Shown here: in pieces, positions 1 through 10,604 of the stretch
Numbering within the stretch: the stretch's first letter is position 1
Layout: every line of letters begins with the position of its first letter
Source of the DNA: Dipteris shenzhenensis
Lineage: Eukaryota > Polypodiophyta > Polypodiopsida > Gleicheniales
Reading direction: 5' to 3' (one strand)
Assembly (NCBI GenBank): GCA_047967505.1
Contig: CM106540.1
Length of the DNA: 64,000 nt
Notes under the pieces: generated by a model
Database searches by the model: none
The model's input: the letters and a program-made list of their open reading frames with translations, nothing else
What the model was told of the DNA's origin: nothing
Position numbers and translations under genes: made by a program

Positions 1-502
1 GAGTTACACGACTTGAGGAGAAGCCGAGGATATAAATCAAAAAGTAAAAAAGAAACAAAAAGAGCAATCCAACAATGCTTCGACAAGAAATCTAATAATA
101 GTTGGCACTAACAAACGATGATCAAAGACTCCAAGCCACTAGAAGAAGCAAGCATGAAGCTAAAGAATCTTGCTAGAACATATCCAAAGCATGATGGACA
201 AGCTAAAATAGATGCAAACGTGTTAAAGAATGTACTGAGCAACTATCTCAAGCAACAAGCTACAAACAAGGCGAAACAAAGTCTGACTCCATAATAGTCA
301 TTGTCAATAGAGCAGAAGCTCTAAATAAGAACCAGAACACGGATTCAACAAAATTGGTGAGCAACAGCACCAACAATCACTGTCAAGACAATACATCAAC
401 AATCTGATTATCGTCTGCAACTAGCAAGAGCATCAGAACACCAGATGGCAGGCAAGATCATTTCGACTTCTTCTATCTGTTTCATGGAGGCACTCCAAGT
501 GA
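1..502. other. no gene seen; probable leader of the adjoining gypsy remnant
   Basis: This AT-rich, purine-rich stretch has no long reading frame and no LTR or primer site that I can recognise. Because it runs directly into gag-like sequence on the plus strand, I infer that it is the upstream part of the same decayed Ty3/gypsy element, cut by the window edge. Confidence 0.35.
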
Positions 503-1798
503 ATGTCAAAAGAAACTGAAGGCTCACAATCTGACCAAACCGAATTGGAGCCATCTATTTCACAAGACATAGAGCTAGAACTAAAGTTGAGAGTCAAACA
601 GATCAAGATCTTGAAAACATTTTCCAAGATCCTGACTATATCCCAAGTGGGGAGAGTTCCTCAACCAAATCAGTTCACAACTTGAAAATCCAAGAAGCTG
701 CAGTAGTTGAGCTTGAGGTGTTGATTGTTTCAACATTTCTCAGAGCCACCGTTGGCACACATCTAGCTGCAAGCTTATACATTGTAGCCCAAAGACAAAT
801 CAAATTCAATCCCTTGTCACCTCAACCAAAAAATAAGGCACCTGTTCCACAAGCTATCAAGATGCAGAACCCCTTAGTCAAAGCAACAAAATTTGAAGGG
901 AAAAGGGGAAAAGATCTAGACAGTCATATCGAATAGTTCGAGATCTGTAGGATTGCTAGAGGATTTGGAGCTCTACTTAATCCAGTCAAGAAACAACAAT
1001 TTATAGCTACTTTTGAGGGTAAGGCAATGAGTTGGTTTTATGCAATATGATGTTGCACATTTTGCAAATTATGATGCCTTGAAATTCTCATTCCTAAGTA
1101 GATTCAGAAAAGAAAAAACACCAGAAGCAGTTCTAAAGAAGCTTTGGAATATGAAGCAAAAAGACCTATTGGTGGAGGACTATGCACAAAAATTCAAGAA
1201 TCTGAATCAGAAAAGCTACCCCACAAAGGCCTACAGAGGAACAACTTGGAGACTACTTTTGCAAAGGACTAAACAAGCAATTAAGAACTGTAGTAATAGG
1301 AAGAGACCAGTTGGGAGGAGTAAATGACTTCAACAACATGGTGGAAGCAGCTCAAAGAGCTGAGAGAAGACTTGGTTCTAAAGCAAAATCAAAGAAAGGA
1401 AAGAAGAAAAGAGCATTTGATTCTAACACAGAGAATGATTCCAATGGAGAGGAGGATGACATTGATGAATCAAACTCTGATAGCTCGGATGAGGAATTTG
1501 ATGAAGAGGAAACCAGCAAAGCAAAGAAGAGAAAAGACAAGAAGTCAAAAGACAAATATAAGGCAAAGACCAAAAGAAAGAAGAAAAGAGCTCAAAAGGA
1601 GACTCCAAGCTAGAACAAATGATAAAAGAACAGTTGTAATATTTGAGGTTATCACCAAATAAAGCTAAAATTTCCTGTGAGTTTTGTGGAAAGGATAACC
1701 ATGACAAAGAAAAATGTTAGTACAACCTAAATTTCAGGGGAAGAAACAAGTAGCACACAATGTAGCTCCACCAACAACAACCAATCAAATTGCAGTGG
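503..1798 (+). pseudogene. Ty3/gypsy gag remnant with zinc knuckle
   Basis: Several short plus-strand frames together read as a retrotransposon Gag. The block around 840-1290 has the capsid-like pattern of a Retrotrans_gag domain (FEGKAMSWF, then FLSRFRKEKTPEAVLKKLW and DLLVEDYAQKF). A highly charged Lys/Asp/Glu linker follows at 1311-1613. A CCHC zinc knuckle, CEFCGKDNHDKEKC, lies at about 1678-1717. In-frame stops and frameshifts separate these parts, so no Gag protein can be made. No protease or polymerase follows: at about 1798 the sequence changes abruptly to minus-strand copia. The gypsy assignment rests on the gag pattern and knuckle only, because pol is missing. Confidence 0.6.
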
Positions 1799-2315
1799 GA
1801 GCATAGAGGCTGCCTCCCAATGCCTCTTTCTTGGATTAGCCATATACCGGCTAACAACTCCCACTACAAATGCAATGTCTAGTCTAGTAGCTATCATAGC
1901 ATACATAAGACTCCCAACTGCTGATGCATAAAGAACCTTGGCCATCATGGCCCTTTCCTCATCTGATTTGGGACTATCTGTATGACTCAGTTTCACATAT
2001 GGAGGCAATGGAGTACTCACTGCCTTCCCCCCTCCATATTGAAATGCTGCAATACTTTTGTAACATACTCTTTTTGTGAAAGCCAAAGGAGTTTCCTACT
2101 CCGATCACGCGTGATGTGCATACCAAGAATATGACCTGCAAGTCCCAAATCCTTTATATCAAAGGCCTCATGCAACTTGGCTTTTAATGCATCTAGCTCA
2201 TAAGTATTCTTGCTAGCCAATAGCATATCATCCACATATAGTGCCAAGATTATCAGGCTATTATCCTTAGCCCTTTTAGTGTAGAGGCAGTGATCAATTT
2301 CACTCCTTCTAAAAC

Positions 2316-2936
2316 CCTGGGATCGAATGAAAGCATCAAACTTCTGATATCATTCTCTAGGCGCTTGCTTAAGACAATAGAGACTCTTCTTCAGCTTGCA
2401 AACTAAATGCTCTTTGCCCTTTTCTTCAAAGCCTTCCGGCTGCACCATGTAAATTTCCTCATGCAAATCCCCATGGAAGAAAGCTGTCTTGACATCCATC
2501 TGCATAAGCTCCATATCCTCTAATGCCACTAGTCCAAGCATGCATCTAAGTGTGGTCATCTTCACAACCGGAGAGAATATCTCATCAAAGTCCACACCCT
2601 TCTCTTGCTTGAATCCTTTAGCGACCTGGGATCGAATGAAAGCATCAAATTTCTGATATCATTCTCTAGGCGCTTGCTTAAGACCATAGAGACTCTTCTT
2701 CAGCTTGCAAACTAAATGCTCTTTGCCCTTTTCTTCAAAGCCTTCCGGCTGCACCATGTAAATTTCCTCATGCAAATCCCTATGCAAGAAAGCTGTCTTG
2801 ACATCCATCTGCATAAGCTCCATATCCTCTAATGCCACTAGTCCAAGCATGCATCTAAGTGTGGTCATCTTCACAACCGGAGAGAATATCTCATCAAAGT
2901 CCACACCCTTCTCTTTCTTGAACCCTTTAGCGACCA
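2316..2936. repeat. internal tandem duplication of copia RT segment (period about 310 bp)
   Basis: The segment starting CCTGGGATCGAATGAAAGCA at about 2316 starts again at about 2626 and runs to about 2936. Both copies encode the same RT stretch (MDVKTAF, VQPEGFEEKGKEHLVCKLKK) on the minus strand and differ by a few bases. The paralogue at 55.3-55.6 kb has this segment once, so the duplication arose in this copy. Confidence 0.85.
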
Positions 2937-3065
2937 AAGGGCCTTGTACCTAGGCACATCATCACCTGTGACCTTCATTTTGTAGACCCATTTACATGGC
3001 AATGATTTCTTTCAATGTGGCAAAGAAACCAAGTCCCAAGTCTTATTCTTCATAAGTGAACTCAT

Positions 3066-3460
3066 CTCTGATTGCATAGCATACTCCCACTTGCGTTGAT
3101 CCTCGCGCATCATAGCCTCTCTGTAGCAAGAAGGCTCCCCACAATCAGTAAGCATCACATAGTTTACCCCTGGAACAAACCTATCAGGCGGTCTAGACAC
3201 CCTAGATGATCTTCTCAAGGGCATTTCAGCTTGCTGTCCCACCTGCATATTAGCCACCTGTCTCTAATTGCATAGCATACTCCCACTTGTGTTGATCCTC
3301 GCGCATCATAGCCTCTCTGTAGCAAGAAGGCTCCCCGCAATCCCGCAATCAATAAGCATCACGTAGTTTACCCTTGGAACAAACCTATCAGGCAGTCTAG
3401 ACATCCTAGATGATCTTCTCAAGGGCATTTCAGCTTGCTGTCCCACTTGCATATATCAGC
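3066..3460. repeat. second internal tandem duplication in copia remnant (period about 198 bp)
   Basis: The stretch beginning TTGCATAGCATACTCCCACT near 3071 recurs near 3269, carrying the same minus-strand linker/RT-entry coding sequence (LRRSSRVSRPPDRFVPGVNY). The second copy has a small internal repeat, CAATCCCGCAATC. The paralogous element near 55.7-55.9 kb has one copy. Confidence 0.8.
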
Positions 3461-5420
3461 CACATTTGGCTCATCATTTCCACCAATAGATGATCCATCA
3501 TCTACCCTTGATTGTATACCTGTGGGAGTACTTGGTGGTACCATTTCTTGCACATTTGGTGCATGGACAGCTTGCTGTCTATCAACATATGCAGGTGGAT
3601 TCACATCCTAGAAGTGATTCTCCTCATTTCCACATCCCTCATGGGTGCCTTATGCATCTTCTTCTCATTGAAGACTACATCATGGCTGCGTATGATCTTC
3701 TTTGCTTCTGGATCCCAGAGACGATAGCCCATCTCTCCACTTTCACCATAACCCAAAAAGATGCATTTCCTAGACTTAGGATGTAGCTTCTTTGGAAGCT
3801 CTTTTGGCACATGTGCATATGCCTCACACCCAAATATACGCAAATGAGAGTAAGAGGGCTTCTTGCCACTCCATGCCTCTTTAGGAATACCACCATCCAA
3901 ACTCTTACTAGGTGATCTATTGATCACATGCACTGCAGTCTTCATTGCCTCAACCCAAAAACCACTAGAAAGACTTGCATTGGAAAGCATGCATTGTAAT
4001 CTTTCTTGAATGGTATGGTTCATCTTTTTTGCACCGGATTTTGGTCTGGAGTACGAGGGGATGTGAGCTCCCTCTTAATCCCATGTGTGTATCACAGAAA
4101 TGCTGAAAGTCATGAGAGAGATACTCTCCATCATTGTCAGTCCGTAGGCATTTAAGCGTTCTACCTGACTGATTCTCAACCAAGGCGAGCCATTTCTGAA
4201 ATACCTAGAACACATTACTCTTCCGAGCTATAGCATAAGCCCACACTTTCCTAGTTGCATCATCAATGAATGTCACTTAGTATTCAGCCCCGCCTAATGA
4301 CCATGTAGGCATGGGACCACATACGTCTGAATGCACCAAATCAAGCTTTTCAAGCTCTTTCTTTCCCCTTCTTTTATGGGCTGATTTAGTATGCTTCCCA
4401 TAGAGACAGTGCTCACAAAATTCAAAATCAGAGAAACTCAAATGCGGTACATAAGCCAAACGGCATAAGAGTTTCATTCCATTTTGGCTCATACGGCCCA
4501 ACCGGCAATGCCATAAAGAAGTGCTTGGTTGCTCGGTTATTGCAACAACATGATCAAATACCCCTGATACATGTAAGGGATACAAAGTCCCACACTTGGC
4601 ACCCTTGGCCAAAAGCATAGAGTCCTTCTGAATTTCCAACTCTGAAAGCCAAAAGTGGTGTGAAAACCAGCATCATCTAGCTGACCCACTGAAATAAGAC
4701 TCTTGGTTAACTTAGGCACATGTCTCACATGTTTCAAAACAAATGCCGACCCATTTGCAAAAGAAAACTTTATGTCACCTACTCCCACTATGTCACATGC
4801 ATAGTCATTTCCAAGATGCACACAACCTGTCTTTCCACTGTCATAAGTGGAGAACCATTTCCTATGGGGAGTAACATGGAATGAAGCACCAGAATCCAAA
4901 ATCCAATCTTGGGAATATGCATCATCTGAAGTGGTAAGCAACTCTGCAGATAAACTAGACATGAAGAGAACGTCATTGTCACTATCATGTGTGATTGCAT
5001 TGATCTCCTCGATCTTCACTTTTTCTTTGTCCTCCCTTGGACTCTCTTCCTTTTGATTTGCACCCCAATTTGCATTCCTTTTCTTATCCTTTTGCTCTCT
5101 TTTCAGCTTGTAGCAATCCTTTTTCATATGGCCCTTCTTGCCACAGTGGTAACACTCAATGTTCCGTGCCCTGGATTTGCTACGAGACTTTCCTCTTTCT
5201 TGGGACTTCCCTTGAACTGTGATCTGTCCCTTTGCACATTTAAGGCTGCATCTTGCTTGTTGCCATCCATAGACTTGCGTCTAATCTCCTCGGCCAACAA
5301 GCTACCCATAACATCATCAAATTTCAGTACTTCACTAGGTGCAACGTTATTGATAGCTGTACGGAAGGTATCCCATGAGGATGGCAATGAACATAAGAGA
5401 AATATTGCCTTAGTCTCCGC

Positions 5421-6148
5421 CACCACCCTGGGGACTGTCTGAGTCCCCAATATTTATTCAGATCAAGCTCAAACTCCGCCTTCTTAAGCATGTTTCTGTA
5501 GATCACTTTAGCTGACAGTTTTTTACTGCACGTCTTTTCCAAATACCATTGGCTGTGTCTCCATTTCAAATCCAAAATGCAGTTGGATGGCCATGATTCC
5601 GATAACTGATCCATTATTCTTCGTAGGCCAAAAATCTCTCCTTCATTCAGTGTGTAACTATTACTGAGTACCCCAACCGGCCTCCAGTCCCCCTTTGAGG
5701 AGTCCCAGATCTTGGACCACGCACGGAGACCCTTTCTGTACAAGCTTCGAGCATAGACTAAGTTCAGCATAGCGAAGGAAACTCCATTCGCCGAGATTGC
5801 CTTACTCCACTGAATTGACTCCCCCAAACTAGCATCCCCCGTAACCCACCATAGCAGCTCAATTAGCGCTCTCCAAGCTGCAACCAACCCACTCACCAAG
5901 TTCGAAACCGAGATTCTAATTGGGTAATCTGAGAGAAGTTTGTGATACCAGTTTGATCCTGGCCATGACCCTAGAGCGATCCCTTTTCCATGTTCTAGGA
6001 ACCAACAAACCATTTCTACCCATGGAATGTACTCCACAAACAGCTTGGGGAGCCATTTCCCAATTAACGCCAGATTTTTCAACCTGCTGTCTGGTAAGCC
6101 TAGGCCTCCCTGCCATTTAGGAAACTTTAGCGGCTGCCATGGAAGCAT
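5421..6148 (-). pseudogene. LINE (non-LTR retrotransposon) pol C-terminal fragment
   Basis: The minus-strand frame from 6148 begins with a stretch typical of plant LINE proteins just after the reverse transcriptase: WQGGLGLPDSRLKNLALIGKW, followed by Trp-rich sequence (GSWPGSNWYHKLLSD, WWVTGDASLGESIQWSK). It is open to about 5421, where it is cut by the copia homology. The RT core, endonuclease and ORF1 are absent, as expected of a truncated or rearranged insertion. The family call rests on this signature alone. Confidence 0.7.
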
Positions 6149-6924
6149 TTAATACAGAGAGAAGTTGCTTCTCCAAGAGAGCCCCTCCGTTGAAGGAAGG
6201 GCTATACTTCCGAGTGACTTTGCCTAATTTGCAAAGTAGGGGCCATGGGACAAATTCAAAAAGAGTTTCGTCTTTGATAGGACTGGGAAAAGGAAGTGAA
6301 GGCTCTAGCTACCCGGCATGCTTCGTCTTTGCATTTAAAATCATCGACCACGAGTTTCACCTGCCCGAGGGACCTTCTCTCTTGACGCTCTTGATTCCGA
6401 GTCTTGAGACAAGCGTCTCATTCCACGAGATGGCGATTCCACAGCACGCAAGTTAGGATATTGAATTACAAAATGCTTCGGAACCGCCGGACCGCGTACA
6501 GAAACAGTTTCAGCTTTACCTATTGATTTCTCTGGTTTTCGTACTCAGCTTGCAAGCAGCAGGCCTAGTCGTAGTGGTCGTAATATTTACTGATGTCTCA
6601 AGCGAGTTAAAAGAGAGAAGGTCGGTGGCGCACCCAGCAGCAGTCTTTTTTGTGGGCTTGCTGCCACCTTTGCGCACATCTACGTGTGGCAAAAAGATGA
6701 GGTTAGAATCAACTCCGGCACTTTGGAGGTTGGATTTCGTGGAGTTGCGAGCTCGAAAGAAGCAAGGGGGAATTTATGTGGCCGCTCGCAGGTTGGTGTT
6801 GGACAGGTGAAGTTGGTAAGGAAGCTCGCGATGCGACAAGCATCCATAACTGCTGTTCTTGCGTGTGGCTGCCTGAGACGGTGATAGTGTTGTTAATAAT
6901 TAAAAGCTAGTAACGGCGTGCTCA

Positions 6925-7035
6925 AATCGTCAACAAAGCTTGTCGATTAATCGACCGATTTCCTCACCAACTGAGAAAATCGTCAAGAAAGGTAGTCGAT
7001 TGATCGACACATTTCTTCACCAGTTTTCTTTACTG
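6925..7035. repeat. 53-bp direct repeat with two small GTCGAT palindromes
   Basis: AATCGTCAA...GTCGATTAATCGAC...TTTCCTCACCA is followed 53 bp later by AATCGTCAAG...GTCGATTGATCGAC...TTTCTTCACCAG. The 14-bp inner sequences at 6942-6955 and 6995-7008 are a perfect and a near-perfect palindrome. They sit about 640-700 bp upstream of the LEA_2 gene start, so a regulatory role is possible but unproven. Confidence 0.6.
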
Positions 7036-7303
7036 CAACAAGTGATGCACTCCATTTTCGTTAATCTTCAACGAGAGTGCTAGTTCGTCAATCTTCAGCG
7101 AGGGTGCTCGGCTTGACAATGAGACCCTGCGTATCGCACGCCTGGCTGGTGGTACCGTGGTACACGGGAACGCGGCCTCGCGGGTGAGGTGGGTGTGGAT
7201 GTCCGGTTCTTTAACGCATCTCCTTTATTGTGAGCCTTCACGTTATAGCCGTTCTCTCCTTAAAGCCGTTGTGCTTGCTTCTCTCATTCTCTGCTTGCCA
7301 AAC

Positions 7304-7371
7304 GGCTCTCCTGTCTGCACGAGTTTCATACCACGCAGGCTCTCCTGTCTGCACGAGTTTCATACCGCTGC
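7304..7371. repeat. 34-bp tandem repeat in the probable 5' leader
   Basis: GGCTCTCCTGTCTGCACGAG plus TTTCATACC occurs at 7304 and again at 7338. The two copies are nearly identical. They lie in the pyrimidine-rich region upstream of the LEA_2 gene. Confidence 0.75.
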
Positions 7372-7639
7372 GTCTCCTCAATCCCACCCCACCTGTTGTG
7401 TTACAATCGTCCCCGTCTCTACCGATCTTCGTTTCGGCTGAGCTTCCCTTGCTTTGGTTGCCTCCTCTTCCTGTTCGATCTTTGCTTCGTCAGTTCTCTC
7501 CTACACCCCACAGTTGTGTGATAATCTTTCCCGGCGTCGTCAGGTTGTCTCGTCAGCCACTGAATTTCTTTTCAGCTGAGCTCGCTGTGGACCTTCTGTT
7601 CCTATCCTCCTCATCTCAGTGCTTCTCAAGCCCTTCCTC

Positions 7640-8383
7640 ATGGCTGACCTTGAGACATTTGCTCCCGGTCGCTTCAGTAGGGACCAAAGCTCCACAGATG
7701 ACCAACAGAAGCGCAGTAAGCCTCCTATGGCGTTCTCAGTAGGCGAAGCCGAAGTAAAAGAGGATGTTCCCTTCTACAGAAGCCACAAGTTTGCGTCCAT
7801 CTCTTGCGGCATATTAGTAGGTCTTGCAGTGCTTCTGGGCATCGTCATTCTCATCCTCGCTTTCACCTTCTTCAAAGCCAAACAACCCGTGATTACCATC
7901 AATAATGTTGTCCTGGAGAATTTGAATATTGCTAACGTATCCAGCCTTTCCCCATCTCTGAACTTAACTGACCTCTCCAAGGTTGCCGCTTCTGTGAACT
8001 TGACCTTGGGCGTTGATGTTTCTGTATGGAACCCCAACCACGCGGGCTTTAAGTATACCAATAGCACCTCTTACATGTTTTATCGCAGCACACAGGTGGG
8101 CGAGGCTCCTATACCTGCAGGGCGAATCGGAGCAAGGGGTACAGAGAATTTGACTACTTCATTGACACTTGATGCCGGCCGGATACTCTCGAACCCTAAC
8201 CTTTTCATGGATTTGCTTGCCGGCACTTTTCCTATCTCTACAACAGCAGAGGTTTCTGGCAGAGTGAATATCCTCAATGTCTTCAAGCACCACGCAAGAT
8301 CGTCTACCAACTGCACCATGTCCGTCTCTGTAGCGTCTCGCTCTGTTCAAAATATGACATGCTCATCCCATGTGAAGTTATAA
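7640..8383 (+). CDS. LEA_2 / NDR1-HIN1-like membrane-anchored protein
   Basis: This intronless frame encodes 247 residues. Residues about 1-50 are hydrophilic and end in DVPFYRSHKFAS. Residues about 53-77 form one strong membrane segment (ISCGILVGLAVLLGIVILIL) followed by FFKAKQP. The rest is a predicted extracytoplasmic LEA_2 (WHy-like) domain with the expected pattern: ITINNVVLENLNI, LNLTLGVDVSVWNPNHAGFKY, then alternating strands to the C-terminus. Several NxS/T sites (for example NVS, NLT, NCT, NMT) suit glycosylation. The ATG at 7640 is chosen because the frame upstream of it has no other ATG. Length and layout match plant LEA hydroxyproline-rich glycoprotein/NHL proteins, which are usually plasma-membrane proteins linked to stress or defence. 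That role is family knowledge, not shown here. It is the only clearly intact conventional gene in the window. Confidence 0.88.
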   Translation: MADLETFAPGRFSRDQSSTDDQQKRSKPPMAFSVGEAEVKEDVPFYRSHKFASISCGILVGLAVLLGIVILILAFTFFKAKQPVITINNVVLENLNIANVSSLSPSLNLTDLSKVAASVNLTLGVDVSVWNPNHAGFKYTNSTSYMFYRSTQVGEAPIPAGRIGARGTENLTTSLTLDAGRILSNPNLFMDLLAGTFPISTTAEVSGRVNILNVFKHHARSSTNCTMSVSVASRSVQNMTCSSHVKL

Positions 8384-8825
8384 ATGGGGGGGAAAATCTT
8401 GCAGAAGTTGTACGTCGGATGCCGTGGGGTTCTACTGCGTTTTGTAAATCGTGATGAATACAGCCTGATCGTTGCAGGGGTTCGCTGATGAGCGAAAAAG
8501 CTTGCAGCTACTAGTGCTTGTGCTTGTGACATACCATGACTACTAAGTATTTATCCGGCTGTAAGGTAGGTAATTTCAAGCCTGCGGCTCAAAGAGGAGC
8601 GTCTCTTCGACTGCTATTTATCCTTTAATCGCTTCTACTTCAGCTGTTACGTCTTTAAGATGCTGGAGTGGCTGTCCCCTCTTAGGAGTATCCTGAAGTG
8701 CATTTATTGATGGCCAAATGATCCGTTTCAAGGGTGGTGTTCAGCTACGCCAGTATCCAGCGTCTGTGGATGAACTATATAGAGCACTTTGTTCTTTTAC
8801 ATTTTGCTTCCAAGGTTCCCCTTGC

Positions 8826-10604
8826 AGTATGTAAAATGTGCTTTGTGGAATATACAAAGAAATCTGTACAGGATCAGGAATCTTGGTTTAGTACCTGCGT
8901 CTCTTGAACCAGTAGTAGTAAGTTCATTGACTCGCAATTTACAAATTTTACACGATACTGTGACCTGTAATCCGATGTTTTCTTGGTTATCGTAATAAAA
9001 TTTAAGTCTGAGATTATCTGGAAAGTTTGCTTAGTGGATTAGAGGGTGTAGATGGAGTATAATATAACCTGTATAGCGTTGACCCTGTATAGCGTTGCTA
9101 CAGGAGAATATTTATAGCTGGAATCTGTTTCCTCGTCTCAATGCATTGCTATGAGTTTGGCAACTCAGTTTTGATCCTGAAACTGCAGCGTTGGCCGTGT
9201 AGAACGTCCCATTATTCGCATTGGGGACCGAACGCGAGTTGGCATTTTAGAGCAATAGCTGGAAAGTATTTGGTGATGGTATCCATACTATTGTTCAATC
9301 TAGGCAATGGGAGTTATTCAATTCTACCACCTGCTCTTCTACTTCTCCTTGTACCCCTCCTCTTTATTTAAGGAAAGGATTTCGCAGGGCAAGAGGTGGA
9401 GTGGCTAAAGGAAAGGTTTCCGCAGGGCAAGAGGTGGAGTGGCTAAAGGAACGCAAGAGAGTCCTACGTGGGAGTTGGAGAGGTGTTATGGACGACCACG
9501 TGGCAAAGTTGGAGAGAAGCTTGGTGGTAGTTGGAGAAGCAAGAAATATTATTTTGTAAGAGGGCTTTCCCATGATAGCAAATATGCCAGGATTTGTTAG
9601 GATTTGCCCCATCTTTGGTGTTTAAGTTGACAGCTTTGGGCACGGGGCTAAATCCCTTTTTTTGCTAAAAATGCAACCTTGGAAATAAATCTTTGTAAAA
9701 TGTGCTTTCTAGAATTTATACATAAAAATACAATCTTGGTTTGGTACCCGCGTCTCTTTAACCACTAGTAGTAAGTGCATTAACTTGCAATTTACAATTT
9801 TTACCCGATATTGTTACCTGTTATCTGATGTTTTCTTGGTTAGCATAATAAAACTTAGGAAACAAATTTGACATTAGAGAGTTATACTCCATCTACACCC
9901 TCTAATCCACCAATTTCCAGGTTATCTCAAACTTCCTTGTCCCAATGCATTGCTATGCGTATTGCAACTCAGTTTTGATCCTAGGATTGCAGCCTTGGCT
10001 GTGTAGAGCGTTCCATTAGTCGCATTGGGGCCTGAACGCGAGTTGGCATTTTAGAGCAAGAATTGGGAGGTATTTGGTGATGGTATCCATCCATAGTATT
10101 GTTCAATCTAGGCAACGGGAGTTATTCAATTCTACCACCTACTCTTCTACTTCGACTTCTACCCCTACTCTATATTTGAGGAAAGGTTTCCACATGGCAA
10201 GAGGTGGAGTAGCCAAAGGAAGGCAGGAGAGTGCTACGTAGGAGTTGGAGACGACCACGTGGCAAGAGGTGGAGTTCCCAAAGGAAGACAGGAGAGTGCT
10301 ACGTGGGAGTTGGAGAGGTGTTGGGAGACGGACCACGTGGCAAAGTTGGAGAGAAGCTTGGTGGTAGTTGGAGAAGCAAGAAATGTTATTTTGTAAGAGG
10401 GCTTTTCTGCGATGGCAAATATCGCAAATATGCGGCTTTCCTGCGATGGCAAATATGCCAGGATTTGCTGGGATTTGCCTCATTTCCAGTGTTTTAGTTG
10501 ACAGCTTTAAGAATTGCACTGAAGGAAATTCTTCCTCTTCAGCTGGGCATTACGGGGCTAAACCCCTTTTCTCGCTAAAGATGCAACCTTGAAATAAATC
10601 TCTG
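8826..10604. repeat. direct duplication of about 0.87-0.91 kb downstream of the LEA_2 gene
   Basis: Copy 1 (about 8826-9692) and copy 2 (about 9693-10604) share a series of blocks in the same order: GTAAAATGTGCTTT, AGTAGTAAGT, GATGTTTTCTTGGTTA, GGGAGTTATTCAATTCTACC, GGCAAGAGGTGGAGT, GGTGGTAGTTGGAGAAGCAA and ATGCAACCTTG. The copies have clear point and indel differences. Copy 1 contains an extra small duplication of the AAGGAAAGGTTTCCGCAGGG block near 9372-9440. Copy 2 contains an extra purine-rich block near 10195-10320. Short frames inside are not supported as genes. Confidence 0.85.
8994..8999 (+). terminator. candidate polyadenylation signal of the LEA_2 gene
   Basis: AATAAA lies about 610 bases after the stop codon, within CGTAATAAAATTTAAG. 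An equivalent AATAAAACTTAGG occurs in the duplicated copy at about 9847. Assignment to the LEA_2 transcript is by position only. Confidence 0.4.

Larger units (their letters stand above)
1799..5420 (-). pseudogene. Ty1/copia gag-pol internal fragment, truncated at both ends
   Basis: Read on the minus strand from 5420, the order is Gag, CCHC-knuckle area, protease (WILDSGASFHVTP near 4880-4930), integrase zinc region and core (HCRLG, FCEHCLYGK, LVHSDVCGPMPT, RTDNDGEYLSH), reverse transcriptase (MDVKTAF, LYVDDMLLASK near 2230) and the start of RNase H. This is the copia order PR-INT-RT-RH. It is a close paralogue of the element at 54.1-59.9 kb, but it lacks both LTRs, the leader, the N-terminal Gag part and most of RNase H. 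Its homology stops sharply at 5420 (LINE beyond) and about 1799 (gypsy gag beyond). It keeps the first integrase aspartate that the other copy has lost. Stops, frameshifts and two internal duplications make it non-functional. Confidence 0.9.
6149..7639. other. 5' flank of the LEA_2/NHL gene; no independent gene supported
   Basis: The short frames here have no recognisable domain. The 6.15-6.9 kb part is less AT-rich than the surrounding repeats. The last few hundred bases are pyrimidine-rich (CTCTC, TTCTC runs), as is common in plant 5' leaders, and probably hold the promoter and 5' UTR of the downstream gene. I see no convincing TATA box to place a start site. Confidence 0.4.

Noticed and set aside
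1352-1707. Minus-strand Ser/Phe-rich frames opposite the gag linker
   Set aside because: They are shadows of the Lys/Glu-rich plus-strand Gag linker.
6139-6884. Organellar DNA insert
   Set aside because: The composition differs from the neighbours, but I could not match it to any plastid or mitochondrial gene.
7157-7742. Overlapping plus-strand frames upstream of and into the LEA_2 gene
   Set aside because: They lie in the pyrimidine-rich leader, share no domain, and run in other frames than the LEA_2 gene.
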